DNA of 64,000 nucleotides, taken from NCBI RefSeq assembly GCF_001692325.1, contig NZ_LXKN01000002.1, positions 62,001 to 126,000 on the forward strand, in the 5' to 3' direction. Positions 53,425 to 64,000 of the stretch are shown here, in pieces. Source of the DNA: Rhizobium sp. AC27/96 (lineage in GTDB: Bacteria > Pseudomonadota > Alphaproteobacteria > Rhizobiales > Rhizobiaceae). The notes beneath the pieces were generated by a model. That model was not told the DNA's origin. It did not search any database and worked only from the letters and a program-made list of their open reading frames with translations. Made by a program: the position numbers and the translations under genes. The first letter of the stretch is position 1. Every line of letters begins with the position of its first letter.

Positions 53425-54366
53425 ATGAAACATACGGCCTACTGCGTATTCTCAGTCCTTTCCACTCTTGCGGTCGGCATTCTGGCGGCTCGTTATGCCG
53501 TCCATTTGTGGATACTGGCCTTCTTTGAAAGCCTGCAGACCCATTTCAGCCTGGTGGCGATCGCCCTTGCCTTGATCGCGCTCATCTTCAAGCGACACTG
53601 GTACGCGGCGCTCATCCTTGCGGCGGGCATAGCGCTCTGCGTCCATTCCGTCGTGATGCTGCGGGAATTTGCCGCCCCGGCGATCGCGGAGACGCCCTCG
53701 GCGCAAGCCAAACGCTACAAGCTTCTCTCGTTCAACATTGAGAACGACAATTTCGAAAACGGCGCACGCATTGCCGACTTCATCCTCGCCTCGCAGGCTG
53801 ATGTCGTTGAAATTTTCGAGGCGGAGCCGATCCTGTCACAGATGGACCGCATCACGCAGCTCTATCCTTATCGCATCGGCTGCGGCGCGATGACGCCGGA
53901 CTGCGATTCCCTGCTGCTATCGAAAAGACCGTTCCGCACACAGGAAATCCGCAGCATTGGCGGCCTTTGGAACAATCGCTTCATCCTGGCGAATATCGAC
54001 ATGGACGGGCAGCCGGTCAATTTCGTCACGACCCATTTGAGCAAGCCCTATTTCGACGACTTCCATGAAAACGAACTTGATCTCCTCGCCCGGCGCGTCA
54101 ATGGCATGAGCGACCCGCTGATCCTGGCCGGGGATTTCAATGCTTCCGTTATTGCGCCCGACATGCGTGAGTTTCTGGCCGCGACCGGCCTGCGCCATGT
54201 CCTTCCCGAACCGGCGACCTGGCCGATCGAAGCCGGCGCCTATGGCATCGCCATCGATCATGTCTTCGCTCGCGCACCGCTGCGGCTGATATCCGTCGAG
54301 CAGATTCCGGATGCCATGGGCTCGAACCATTTCGGCCTGATGACGGAGTTCGACGTTCCTCAATAA
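53425..54366 (+). CDS. Membrane-anchored endonuclease/exonuclease/phosphatase (EEP) family protein
   Basis: 313 residues. Three hydrophobic segments (about 8-85) precede an EEP domain: LLSFNIENDNFENGARIADFILASQADVVEIFE (FNxEN and the E of the metal site), VNFVTTHLSKPYF, DPLILAGDFNASVIAPD (GDFNA) and the terminal SNHFGLMTEF (SNHxG). These are the Asn/Glu/Asp/His catalytic residues of DNase I-like enzymes. The catalytic face would be periplasmic; the substrate may be a nucleotide, lipid phosphate or DNA. ATG 53425 is chosen; TTG 53413 adds four residues. Confidence 0.85.
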   Translation: MKHTAYCVFSVLSTLAVGILAARYAVHLWILAFFESLQTHFSLVAIALALIALIFKRHWYAALILAAGIALCVHSVVMLREFAAPAIAETPSAQAKRYKLLSFNIENDNFENGARIADFILASQADVVEIFEAEPILSQMDRITQLYPYRIGCGAMTPDCDSLLLSKRPFRTQEIRSIGGLWNNRFILANIDMDGQPVNFVTTHLSKPYFDDFHENELDLLARRVNGMSDPLILAGDFNASVIAPDMREFLAATGLRHVLPEPATWPIEAGAYGIAIDHVFARAPLRLISVEQIPDAMGSNHFGLMTEFDVPQ

Positions 54367-54411
54367 GGCGTTGATATCGAAGGACCTTCATCGCCAGTTT
54401 ATCGATTTTGG

Positions 54412-56274
<1,863 letters not shown>

Positions 56275-56484
56275 GCGAGCGATATAGGGAATTTCCGAGC
56301 ACACGCAAAGTGAAGGCTCACCCCGGCAAAGGTTATATTTTGTTCATGTTTCGCCACTTGCGCTCGAATTCCTCGGCGTTGAAACAGTGTAATCAATCCT
56401 AATCAAAAAGATTAAAATTGATAAATAGCTATGCAATATTCATCGCACCCGCTATCCTCCAGCGAGAGTTAGGACGCGATAGAA

Positions 56485-56760
56485 ATGAACAACAAGACGG
56501 CCGATACAAAAGTTCTTACGGCACACGTGCCGTTGTCATTGGCGGAAAAAGTCGACCAGATAGCTGCCCGGCTGGAGCGCTCCCGTGGATGGATCGTGAA
56601 GCAGGTATTGAACAATTGGGTCGAGTTACAGGAAGAGCGCCATAGGCTGACCATTGAAGCCTTGTCCGATGTCGATGCCGGCAATGTTGTTGACCATCAG
56701 GTCATTGAGGAGTGGGTGCGCAGCTTGGGCGAGCCGGAAGACGAAGAGCGGTCTCGCTAG
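56485..56760 (+). CDS. parD: ParD-type ribbon-helix-helix antitoxin
   Basis: 91 residues. VLTAHVPLSLAEKVDQIAARLERSRGWIVKQVLNNWVE is the CopG/ribbon-helix-helix domain; the acidic C-terminus (VIEEWVRSLGEPEDEERSR) is the toxin-binding part. The operon is preceded by an AT-rich region with TAATCCTAATC-type direct repeats around 56393-56405, a possible operator. The stop TAG shares its G with the GTG of the toxin gene. Confidence 0.85.
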   Translation: MNNKTADTKVLTAHVPLSLAEKVDQIAARLERSRGWIVKQVLNNWVELQEERHRLTIEALSDVDAGNVVDHQVIEEWVRSLGEPEDEERSR

Positions 56761-57035
56761 TGGAAATCAAGTGGACTGCAAAAGCGCAATCCGACTTGAT
56801 CCGCGTCCATGATTTTCTGGCACTGGTCAATAAGCCCGTCGCTATAAGAACCGTACAAACTCCGTCGGCTGCTCCGCTACAGCTGCTTCAACACCCGCGC
56901 ATTGGCGAAAGACTTCAGGAATTCGAGCCTCGTGACGTCAGGCGCATCGTGGTGGGCGCGTATGAAATGCGCTACGAAATTGTCGGATCGACTGTTTTCA
57001 TCCTGCGAATATGGCACGGTCGGGAAGACCGCTAG
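56760..57035 (+). CDS. parE: RelE/ParE-family toxin
   Basis: 91 residues. VEIKWTAKAQSDLIRVHDFLA starts the RelE/ParE fold; LLQHPRIGERLQEFEPRDVRRIVVGAYEMRYEIVGSTVFILRIWHGREDR is the conserved C-terminus with the R-Y/H active-like residues of this family. GTG 56760 overlaps the antitoxin stop by one nt (TAGTG), which fixes the start. Full-length and without frameshift, so probably functional with ParD. ParE homologues inhibit gyrase; RelE homologues cleave mRNA; this branch could be either. Confidence 0.87.
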   Translation: MEIKWTAKAQSDLIRVHDFLALVNKPVAIRTVQTPSAAPLQLLQHPRIGERLQEFEPRDVRRIVVGAYEMRYEIVGSTVFILRIWHGREDR

Positions 57036-57039
57036 AACA

Positions 57040-57069
57040 GCAACCGGGGCGCCACAGCGCCCCGGTTGC
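57040..57069. terminator. Bidirectional terminator between parE and ABC exporter B
   Basis: GCAACCGGGGCGC and GCGCCCCGGTTGC form a 13-bp perfect stem with a 4-nt loop between convergent genes. Confidence 0.85.
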
Positions 57070-57077
57070 TTGATCAA

Positions 57078-58931
57078 TCACTCCGCTGCCGCCTCGGCCT
57101 CTTCGTGGTCGGCGAGGAAACCGCCGGACTGGCGGCTCCAGAGCTCGGCGTAGATGCCGCGGTTCTCGACCAGCTCCTGATGCGTGCCCGTTTCGATGAT
57201 CCGGCCCTTGTCGAGAATGATAAGGCGGTCCATCTCGGTCAGCGTCGACAGGCGATGCGCGATGGCGATCACCGTCTTGCCGTGCATCAGCGCGAAGAGG
57301 TTTTCCTGGATCGCCGCTTCCACTTCGGAATCGAGCGCCGAGGTCGCCTCGTCGAGCACCAGGATCGGCGCGTCCTTCAGGAAGACGCGGGCGATCGCGA
57401 TGCGCTGCCGCTGGCCGCCGGAGAGCTTGACGCCACGCTCGCCAACCTGTGCATCGAGCCCGGCACGGCCCTGCATGTCGACCAGACCTTCGATGAACTC
57501 CCAGGCATTGGCGCGCTTGGCCGCCTGGATCACCTCTTCGTCGGTCGCGTCCGGACGCCCATAGGCGATGTTGTCGCGGATCGAGCGGTGCAGCAGCGAG
57601 GTATCCTGCGTCACCACGCCGATCAGCGAACGCAGGCTGTCCTGCGTCGTCTCGGCGATATCATGGCCGTCGATGGTGATGCGTCCACTCTCCAGATTGT
57701 AGAACCGGAGCAGCAGGTTCATCAGCGTCGTCTTGCCGGCGCCTGAGCGACCGACTAGCCCGACCTTTTCGCCGGCACGGATATCCAGGCTCAGATCCTC
57801 GATGACACCCTTCGCCTTGCCGTAGTGAAAGCGAATGTGGTCGAAGCGGATCGCGCCCTGCTTGGCCGTGATCGGTGCGGCCGCCGGCTGGTCGACGATA
57901 TCATGCGGCTTGGTCATCATTTCCATGCCGTCATAGACGGTGCCGATGTTTTCGAAGAGCGCCGAGACTTCCCACATCACCCATTGCGACATGCCGTTGA
58001 TGCGCATGGCAAGGCCGATGGCGATGGCGATCGAACCGACCGCGATCGAGCCGTTGAGCCAGAACCAGATCGACAGTGCCGAGACGACGAACAAGGCCGC
58101 GCAGTTGTTGGTGTAAACAGCGGCGTTGAACAGCGTGATCTTGCGCATCTGCTTGTGCACGGTGTCGAGGAATTCCTCCATGCCGGCCCGGGCGTAGCTC
58201 TCCTCGCGGCCCGCATGCGAAAACAGCTTCACCGTCGCGATGTTGGTGTAGCTGTCAACGACACGTCCCGTCATCGTGGAGCGCGCATCGGCCTGCTGCG
58301 CGGCGATCTTGCGCAGCTTCGGCACGAAGTAGGAGACGATACCGATGTAAATGCCGAGCCAAATCACGATCGGAATCACCAGTCGCCAGTCCGCCATTGC
58401 AATGACGAAGATCATCGACAGGAAGTACGTGACCACGTAGACGAAAACGTCGAGGAGCTTCATGACGGTTTCGCGCACAGCAAGCGAGGTCTGCATCACC
58501 TTTGTGGCGACGCGGCCCGCGAACTCATTGGCAAAAAAGGTCATGCTGTGGCGCAGCAGGAAGCGATGCATCTGCCAGCGCGCGATCATCGGGTAGTTGC
58601 CGATCAGCACCTGGTGCATGATGAAGCTGTCGAGCGCAGCCGCCAGCGGCAGGCCGACAAGCACCATCGCCCCCATCCAGAAAAGCTTGGTCCATTCCGT
58701 TTGCAGGAAGGTCGCCCTATCGGCCTTCGTCAACCAATCGACGATATCACCGAGGAACTGGAACAGCGCCACCTCGCCGATCGCGATCGACATGGTGAGG
58801 ACGCTCATGGCAATCAGCCAGGGCGCGGCCGGTTTGGTATAGTGCCAGCAGAAGGCAACAAGACCGCGCGGCGGAGCGTCCGGTATCTCGCTCGGAAATG
58901 GATTTAGTCGGCGTTCAAACCAGCCAAACAT
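57078..58931 (-). CDS. ABC transporter, fused membrane and ATPase domains (exporter type), paralogue B
   Basis: 617 residues. ATP-binding GRSGAGKTTLM, signature LSGGQRQRIAIAR and ILVLDEATSALD are intact, with six helices before. Sequence MFGWFERRLNPFPSEIPDAPPRGLVAFCWHY parallels the start of paralogue A (LFETWIDPYYRSGDLRPPRSLGAFIWYY), as does most of the rest. Two paralogous half-exporters on the same strand could form a heterodimer or be independent homodimers. ATG 58931 with CTGGAG 8 nt upstream is favoured over 58973. Confidence 0.9.
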   Translation of the reverse strand: MFGWFERRLNPFPSEIPDAPPRGLVAFCWHYTKPAAPWLIAMSVLTMSIAIGEVALFQFLGDIVDWLTKADRATFLQTEWTKLFWMGAMVLVGLPLAAALDSFIMHQVLIGNYPMIARWQMHRFLLRHSMTFFANEFAGRVATKVMQTSLAVRETVMKLLDVFVYVVTYFLSMIFVIAMADWRLVIPIVIWLGIYIGIVSYFVPKLRKIAAQQADARSTMTGRVVDSYTNIATVKLFSHAGREESYARAGMEEFLDTVHKQMRKITLFNAAVYTNNCAALFVVSALSIWFWLNGSIAVGSIAIAIGLAMRINGMSQWVMWEVSALFENIGTVYDGMEMMTKPHDIVDQPAAAPITAKQGAIRFDHIRFHYGKAKGVIEDLSLDIRAGEKVGLVGRSGAGKTTLMNLLLRFYNLESGRITIDGHDIAETTQDSLRSLIGVVTQDTSLLHRSIRDNIAYGRPDATDEEVIQAAKRANAWEFIEGLVDMQGRAGLDAQVGERGVKLSGGQRQRIAIARVFLKDAPILVLDEATSALDSEVEAAIQENLFALMHGKTVIAIAHRLSTLTEMDRLIILDKGRIIETGTHQELVENRGIYAELWSRQSGGFLADHEEAEAAAE

Positions 58932-59326
58932 TGAAATGCTCCAGAGACTCGACCTTTTGGCCACCCGCTGCACCTAAAGGTCGCAGACTGATATGGTGGC
59001 CGGGCGATGAAAGAACGAGGCCACGCTGGCCGCGAAATGGATCGAAAGGGGGTTTTTTACTGCGAAAGTGCGCCCGGGAGCGCCTTGATCAGAGCCGTGG
59101 GTCTACGGCACGGAGGCGCATCATCACAAACGAGATATCCATCTGAGCCTCCTCTTTCGCAAGTTGTAGAGCGCCCGTCTTCTAGCGCGTATTCTCCGCT
59201 TTGAAAAGCGAAATATGCCTTAAAAATGGGCTGAAATCTTCAATTCTGCTGATGGAAGACATCACAAAAGTCGAAACCTCATGGAAAATCGAAGACAAAT
59301 CCGGGCGATTTCGCTAGTTGCAACCC
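58932..59326. other. Intergenic region between exporter B and trmL
   Basis: 395 nt. It must hold the exporter B promoter on the minus strand and the trmL promoter on the plus strand. A short palindrome TTCTCCGCTTTGAAAAGCG lies near 59190. Open frames here have no ribosome site. I see no gene or repeat. Confidence 0.45.
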
Positions 59327-59824
59327 ATGACCATGCTTCGTATCGCCCTCTATCAGCCCGACATTCCCGGCAACACCGGCACGATCCTGCGTCTGGCCGC
59401 TTGCCTCGGCCTTGGTGTCGACATCATCGAGCCGGCCGGCTTCGACATATCCGACCGCAACCTGAAGCGCGCCGGCATGGATTACCTTGCAGCCGTCAGC
59501 CTTACCAGACACGTCAACTGGGAGCGCTTCGAGGCATGGCGCCTGGAAAGCGGGCGACGGCTGGTGCTGGCCTCCACCAAGGCGGCCGGGCGCTATACCG
59601 ATTTCACCTTCCGCAGCGACGATATTCTTCTCTTCGGCCGCGAAAGCGCCGGCGTGCCGGAGCATGTCCACGACAAGGCCGACGGCCGCATTCTAATCCC
59701 GATGGTCGAAGGCCAGCGCTCCATCAACGTCGCCATGTCGGCCGCCATGATATCAGGTGAAGCCCTGCGGCAGACGCAATGGTCGCCGATGCCGGTAGCG
59801 AGCCCGAATGTCGCACCCCGATAG
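59327..59824 (+). CDS. trmL: tRNA (cytidine/uridine-2'-O)-methyltransferase TrmL
   Basis: 165 residues. SPOUT fold: RIALYQPDIPGNTGTILRLAACLG at the start, LFGRESAGVPEHV and IPMVEGQRSINVAMSAAMISGEALRQ with the trefoil knot SAM site. It methylates the 2'-O of C34/U34 in leucine tRNAs. ATG 59327 is used; ATG 59333 is an alternative two codons on. Downstream and convergent-free; a serine-hydrolase-like gene follows after 77 nt. Confidence 0.93.
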   Translation: MTMLRIALYQPDIPGNTGTILRLAACLGLGVDIIEPAGFDISDRNLKRAGMDYLAAVSLTRHVNWERFEAWRLESGRRLVLASTKAAGRYTDFTFRSDDILLFGRESAGVPEHVHDKADGRILIPMVEGQRSINVAMSAAMISGEALRQTQWSPMPVASPNVAPR

Positions 59825-59901
59825 GCGTTGGCACGCCGAATAAAGTGTGAGAAGCTTCTCCCTGGAATGCTCTAACTCAGGCAGCCTTGGCGAGGTGACC
59901 C

Positions 59902-61053
59902 ATGTTCCAGACGGCATTCACACTTTCTCTTACACAGTTCGCACGCAGCTTGAGCCTCCCCGAGCGGCTGCAGCGTTCGCCCGGCCGAAATCTCGCACTC
60001 GAAGGTCTCCGCCAGCGAAATCTCGCGCTCGACGCGATGTTTTACGACATCAAGGTGATCACGCCGGAAGAGGCCTTCTACATCAGCGATTCTCTGGCCG
60101 CCGAAGGTGCAATCATGATCGTCCCGCCGAGCGGCGGCGCGGCGATCAGCCTCTGCGAGACCGTGGATGAATTCGTGCTGCGCGGTGGCGCCAGGGTGCA
60201 GGCCCTTGCCGTCGCAGGCATCGGTGGTTCGGCGCTTGGCGCGGCAGCTTTTGCCCGCAACGTCGCCGACGCGATCCAGGGGCCGGTCGCCGTTGTCGTC
60301 TCCGGCTATGGCATCGCCGATGTCATTACCGAGGCGTTCGGCGGGCTGTTTTTCTTCGGCCATCTGAAAGGGCTGCGTCCGTTCCTGGAAACATTGGACG
60401 ATCTTGCCGGCCGCCCAAAAGTCGGGGCGCAGAGCAACGGACCGGCTGCACGCACCAGCCTCGACACCCGGACAGTGCAAGCGCTCCTTGCCGACCCCCG
60501 CCTCTCCTTCCGCCTGCTCACCGGCCATTCCAAGGGCAACCTCGTACTATCCGCCGCCCTGCACGAGCTGTGCAAACAAGATGAAGCGCGGATCGAGAAA
60601 CTGGCCCGAAACATGAAGATCGTGACGATAGGCGCGCGGATCGCCATGCCGCCGGCCTTCACCGATGTCGTCGATGTCATGGGTGATTGGGACTGGTTCG
60701 GCGAGATGAATTCACGCGCCTTCATCCACGCCGATCGACGCATCTCGCATGCATGGCACCACACGAACACGGATCTGAACGGGCATTTGTCCGTAACATC
60801 GGCACTCAGGGACATCCTGGCAACGTCGCCGATGACAGCTAAAGGGCATGCCAAAGAACGTGATGGCAAATCCTCGGGAGAGCTATGGTCGACAGTTGCA
60901 GAAACGGCCGCGCTCCTAGCTGCCACAAGCCCGGAACCGAGATCCGCAACGATCGAAGAGGTCAAGAAGGCCTTCGCCGCCGGCAGCTTGCCCAACCCGC
61001 CGCAGATTGAGCCCGGCTCACCGGATGAATTGCAGCCGCCCAAGCCACATTGA
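59902..61053 (+). CDS. Serine-hydrolase-like (alpha/beta-hydrolase fold) protein of unknown function
   Basis: 383 residues. The motif RLLTGHSKGNLVLS (near residue 210) is a G-H-S-K-G nucleophile elbow. VVSGYGIADVITEAFGGLFFFGH and the PPxxxDVVDVMGDWDWFGEMNSR segment support a lipase_3-like fold, with Asp and His candidates in VDVMGDWDW and HAWHHT. There is no signal peptide. The pattern resembles poorly described esterases of Rhizobiales. GAGGTGACCC gives a good ribosome site at ATG 59902. Substrate not known. Confidence 0.75.
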   Translation: MFQTAFTLSLTQFARSLSLPERLQRSPGRNLALEGLRQRNLALDAMFYDIKVITPEEAFYISDSLAAEGAIMIVPPSGGAAISLCETVDEFVLRGGARVQALAVAGIGGSALGAAAFARNVADAIQGPVAVVVSGYGIADVITEAFGGLFFFGHLKGLRPFLETLDDLAGRPKVGAQSNGPAARTSLDTRTVQALLADPRLSFRLLTGHSKGNLVLSAALHELCKQDEARIEKLARNMKIVTIGARIAMPPAFTDVVDVMGDWDWFGEMNSRAFIHADRRISHAWHHTNTDLNGHLSVTSALRDILATSPMTAKGHAKERDGKSSGELWSTVAETAALLAATSPEPRSATIEEVKKAFAAGSLPNPPQIEPGSPDELQPPKPH

Positions 61054-61258
61054 ATTGGGCCATGCGCAATTACTGACCAAATATGTCGCAAGCGACGGTG
61101 GACTAAGGTTTCGGCAAGCGTATAATGCTTAGCCGGCGAGCAAAACAGCCGTTTCTCATCCAACACGATTACATGCTGAAATCCATGCCTTTTCAGTAGG
61201 TTATTATCGCTTTCGGATTCATTGACGACATGCCGGCATGAGAAAGAACTAGAAAAAG

Positions 61259-62902
61259 ATGGAATCAACCATTGTCATGATCAACCTGTTCGGTGCCGTC
61301 GGCCTTTTGCTGTTCGGCCTTGCGCAGGTAAAGGACGGCGTGTCCCGCGCCTTCGGTGCCCGTCTCAGAACTGGCCTTGCCAAGGGCACCCGCAGCAGTG
61401 CGCGATCTTTCGCGTCCGGCTTCGCGGCGACCATTGCTTTACAGAGCTCAACGGCAACGGCTCTGATGATCGCCTCCTTCGTCGAACGCGATCTCGTTTT
61501 ACCAAGCATGGCGCAGATCGTGCTGCTCGGCGCCAATGTCGGCACGGCGGTCACGGCATGGATCGTCGCAACCGGCATCGAATGGCTATCCCCCCTCATC
61601 ATTCTCATCGGCATCGTCTTCTACCGCCGATCGTCGACCGCCCAGCAAGGTGCCGGCGCGGCGCTGATCGGCATCGGGCTCATGCTGCTGTCGCTGCAGC
61701 TGCTGAGTATGGCGACCGCGCCGATGCGGCAATCCGCAGCGCTTGGCGCTTTCATCGGCCTGCTTGACGGCGCGCTACCGGTGGCCTTGATCTTTTCGGC
61801 GGTGCTGGCCTTCGTGTCCTCTTCAAGTCTTGCCGTCGTCGTCCTCATCCTGTCGCTGGCATCCACCGGCATCCTCTCTCCGGCCCTGACCGTCGTGCTC
61901 GTGCTCGGCGCCAATCTTGGCGGTGCGGTTCCGCCCGTCATGGCGACACTCTCGGGCCCGGCAACTGCGCGGCGCGTCACGCTCGGCAATCTGATCGTGC
62001 GCGCCATCGGCTGCCTCATCGTTCTGCCGCTCGCGGGCTATATCGGCGACTGGATGCAGAGCCTGCATTTCTCGCCGGCCAAACTGCCCGTGGATGTTCA
62101 CCTACTGTTCAATATCGCCCTTGCCATCTGCGCCTGGCCCTTCTCAAGCCTGCTCTCGAGAACCATGCTCAGGGTTGTGCATGACGATCCAAAAGCCGAT
62201 GACGGCCCCAAATTTCTCGATCAGCAGGCGCTGAACACGCCTGTCGTGGCACTTGCAAGCGCCACACGCGAGGTGCTGGGCGTCGGCGATCTCATCGAAC
62301 GCATGCTCATCCGCACCGAAAACGCCTTCAACGACAATGACCTGTCTCCCCTGAAGGAAATTCCCATTCTTGAAAAGCGCGTCGACCAGATCCAGCAGGA
62401 GGTGAAGATCTATCTGTCGAAGCTCGGGCGCGATGGGCTCGATCCCGAGAACGGCCGCCGCTCCATCGTTATCATCGATTATGCCATCAACCTCGAACAC
62501 ATCGGCGATATCGTGGAAAAGGGTCTTGCCGAGCAGGTGGCGAAGAAGATCGGCAAGGGCCTCACCTTTTCAGACGACGGCTATCGTGAACTGCGAAGCC
62601 TCTTCAGCCTGACGATCGACAATCTGCGCATCGCCCAGACCATCCTCGTGACGCGCGATTCCAATCTCGCCAAGCAGTTGATGGAAGTGAAGGTGGACGT
62701 GCGCCGGCTCGAAAAGCAATCCTCCGAGCGTCATCTCGAAAGATTGCGGGATGGCCGTATCGACAGCCTGCAGACCAGCTCGTTGCATCTCGACATGCTG
62801 CGCGATCTGAAGCGCATCAACGCGCATATCGTATCGGTTGCCCATCCGATCCTGGACGAGAGCGGATTGCTGATCGAGAGCCGGTTGCGGAGCACACAGT
62901 AA
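61259..62902 (+). CDS. Na/Pi cotransporter family protein with C-terminal PhoU domain
   Basis: 547 residues. Nine or so membrane helices in two inverted NptA repeats: the QSST motif (TIALQSSTATALMIASF) and the SSSS motif (SSSSLAVVVLILSLA) are the substrate-binding cores. The C-terminal 250 residues (TREVLGVGDLIERMLIRTENAF...) form a PhoU-like helical bundle. It probably moves phosphate with Na+ and senses it through the PhoU part. Unusual length is normal for the bacterial PhoU-fused type. ATG 61259 is the chosen start; the ribosome site is weak. Confidence 0.88.
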   Translation: MESTIVMINLFGAVGLLLFGLAQVKDGVSRAFGARLRTGLAKGTRSSARSFASGFAATIALQSSTATALMIASFVERDLVLPSMAQIVLLGANVGTAVTAWIVATGIEWLSPLIILIGIVFYRRSSTAQQGAGAALIGIGLMLLSLQLLSMATAPMRQSAALGAFIGLLDGALPVALIFSAVLAFVSSSSLAVVVLILSLASTGILSPALTVVLVLGANLGGAVPPVMATLSGPATARRVTLGNLIVRAIGCLIVLPLAGYIGDWMQSLHFSPAKLPVDVHLLFNIALAICAWPFSSLLSRTMLRVVHDDPKADDGPKFLDQQALNTPVVALASATREVLGVGDLIERMLIRTENAFNDNDLSPLKEIPILEKRVDQIQQEVKIYLSKLGRDGLDPENGRRSIVIIDYAINLEHIGDIVEKGLAEQVAKKIGKGLTFSDDGYRELRSLFSLTIDNLRIAQTILVTRDSNLAKQLMEVKVDVRRLEKQSSERHLERLRDGRIDSLQTSSLHLDMLRDLKRINAHIVSVAHPILDESGLLIESRLRSTQ

Positions 62903-62908
62903 ACATCA

Positions 62909-62929
62909 CGGCAGGCTGATCGCCTGCCG
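62909..62929 (+). terminator. Hairpin after the Na/Pi cotransporter gene
   Basis: CGGCAGGC pairs with GCCTGCCG around a 5-nt loop, 7 nt after the stop. No T tract, so a weak terminator. Confidence 0.55.
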
Positions 62930-62953
62930 CTGCAAGCTTCTGTTCCGTCCGGT

Positions 62954-63211
62954 TCAATCCGCCGACGGCAAGCGCCTCATGGTGAACTCGATGCGATCGC
63001 CGTCGATCTGACGCCAGCTTTCGACTTCGGTCCAATATGCGGCCTTCGGGAATTCATCGAACCATTCGCGCGCCTTGGCGCGCGCATCCGGCCGACTGAG
63101 ACAAAAAGTCTCGCGAACGAACTCGCTCTTTCCGCCGGCGGGATGTTCCTGCCGATAGCGGAATATTCTGCTTCTCAGCCCATCAAGGGGCGGCGGTCCG
63201 GGTATCTTCAT
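62954..63211 (-). CDS. Small conserved hypothetical protein
   Basis: 85 residues, MKIPGPPPLDGLRSRIFRYR onward; acidic/basic mixed, no membrane segment. GAGG TTTTATC precedes ATG 63211, an excellent ribosome site; the frame is open further to 63280 without one. RPDARAKAREWFDEFPKAAYWTEVESWRQIDGDRIEFTMRRL contains a small alpha/beta pattern. Divergent from hemF. Function unknown. Confidence 0.72.
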   Translation of the reverse strand: MKIPGPPPLDGLRSRIFRYRQEHPAGGKSEFVRETFCLSRPDARAKAREWFDEFPKAAYWTEVESWRQIDGDRIEFTMRRLPSAD

Positions 63212-63382
63212 GATAAAACCTCGCCAATGTGAGGGAACATAATACCGCATCGAAAAATTTGCGAGTCGATTCTCCTCCATGCCGCCGCACTGGTTGCGCC
63301 GCAGTGTTGCTGCTATTCAAAATCACGATACATACGGTGCGAATCGCGGGCCGCCGGCTGCTCGCACTGTCGGAGAGCATGC

Positions 63383-64000
63383 ATGGAACGACCCAACCTT
63401 CCCAAAGGACTACCCGAGGATATTGAAGCAAAGAAAGAGGCGGCGCGAAGCTGGTTCGAAAGCCTGCGCGACGCGATCTGCGCCGAGTTCGAGCAGTTGG
63501 AAAACGAGCTTGCCGGCCCCCTCTCCGATCAGGAGCCGGGACGCTTCGTCGCCAAGGACTGGCAGCGGGAAAAAGGCCAGGGTGGCGGTGGTCGCATGTC
63601 GATGATGGAAGGCCGTGTCTTCGAGAAAGTCGGCGTCCATACCTCGACCGTCTACGGCGAATTTTCTCCCGATTTCCGTAGCCAGATACCAGGCGCGGAG
63701 GAAGATCCACGCTTCTGGGCATCTGGCTTGTCTTTGATCGCACACCCCGTCAATCCGAACGTGCCCGCCGTGCACATGAATACGCGCATGGTCGTCACCA
63801 CGAGCCATTGGTTCGGCGGCGGCGCCGACCTGACCCCCGTTCTCGATCGCCGCCGTACCCAGGAAGATCCGGACAGCGCCCTTTTTCATCGCGCCATGCA
63901 GATCGTTTGCGACCGGCACGCCGTCGCCGATTATCAGCGCTACAAAAGCTGGTGTGACGAATATTTCTTCCTGAAGCACAGGAACGAAGCGCGCGGCATT
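63383..64000 (+). CDS. hemF: Oxygen-dependent coproporphyrinogen III oxidase, 5' part (cut by the window edge)
   Basis: 206 residues are visible, the family having about 300. [24 protein letters not shown] starts it; [29 protein letters not shown] is the substrate-binding region, and [15 protein letters not shown], followed by [10 protein letters not shown], are the HemF signature. It converts coproporphyrinogen III to protoporphyrinogen IX with O2 for heme synthesis. GGAG lies 8 nt before ATG 63383. The right end of the window interrupts the gene in frame (no stop seen). Confidence 0.95.
   Translation, partial: MERPNLPKGLPEDIEAKKEAARSWFESLRDAICAEFEQLENELAGPLSDQEPGRFVAKDWQREKGQGGGGRMSMMEGRVFEKVGVHTSTVYGEFSPDFRSQIPGAEEDPRFWASGLSLIAHPVNPNVPAVHMNTRMVVTTSHWFGGGADLTPVLDRRRTQEDPDSALFHRAMQIVCDRHAVADYQRYKSWCDEYFFLKHRNEARGI

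Noticed and set aside
59829..59901. Sequence GGAATGCTCTAA resembling the edge of a RIME element.
   Set aside because: Only about 12 nt match, without the second inverted end.

Overview
The window reads as a chromosomal segment of an alphaproteobacterium of the Rhizobiaceae, most likely Rhizobium sensu stricto. The evidence is a GC-rich coding style, the trxB-lsrB-AbcR-ArsR neighbourhood, a RIME-type intergenic repeat, an EcfG (GGAAC-N16-CGTT) promoter, BA14K and DUF1236 proteins, a ClpS2-type adaptor and the petABC/hemF arrangement. It looks like stable core chromosome: I found no prophage, insertion sequence, CRISPR array, rRNA or tRNA gene. The only obvious mobile-type module is a small parDE pair.

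Layout. 1-1.6 kb: the end of a surface-polysaccharide-like cluster (partial glycosyltransferase, DUF115-like protein) behind an Lrp/AsnC regulator. 1.9-4.3 kb: trxB, the LysR regulator lsrB and two tandem sRNAs (AbcR family), each with its own promoter and terminator. 4.3-7.1 kb: an ArsR repressor, MFS exporter and old-yellow-enzyme unit with a doubled inverted-repeat operator. 7.1-16 kb: accessory metabolism and transport (APH(6)-like kinase, NmrA-like SDR with divergent LysR, GrpB, Ca2+/H+ antiporter, aspartate aminotransferase, sugar dehydrogenase, EamA exporter). 16-23.6 kb: stress and envelope genes (cold-shock protein, BA14K protein, an EcfG-driven SH3/DUF1236 protein) and a MarR, response regulator and histidine kinase set. 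23.2-32 kb: housekeeping genes (csaA, proC, YbjN, ubiK, lgt, midA-like, pgeF, an M24 homologue without metal ligands, a lipoprotein, prs).

32-36.3 kb holds an MFS gene and two tandem paralogous exported proteins of unknown function. 36.6-45.6 kb is rich in translation and proteostasis genes (rplY, pth, clpS2, rtcB, prfH, ychF). It is interrupted by a GGDEF/EAL protein and a periplasmic binding protein that probably form one c-di-GMP signalling unit. The rtcB-prfH pair overlaps by 8 nt and matches the RtcB2/PrfH system for repair and rescue of ribosomes damaged in the decoding centre. 45.6-50.1 kb: LysE exporter with divergent LysR, a membrane protein, two MaoC proteins and apt. 50.2-53 kb: the cytochrome bc1 operon petABC, whose first gene starts with TTG. 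53.4-64 kb: an EEP-family protein, two paralogous ABC exporters flanking parDE, trmL, a serine-hydrolase-like protein, a Na/Pi cotransporter with PhoU tail, and the 5' part of hemF.

The most notable points are the AbcR pair beside lsrB, the RtcB/PrfH ribosome-repair pair, the solute-binding protein plus c-di-GMP enzyme unit, the metal-ligand-free M24 homologue, the tandem exported paralogues, and several operators that can be read directly (ArsR, MarR and EcfG types). All functional statements come from reading the sequence and recalling families; no database search was run.
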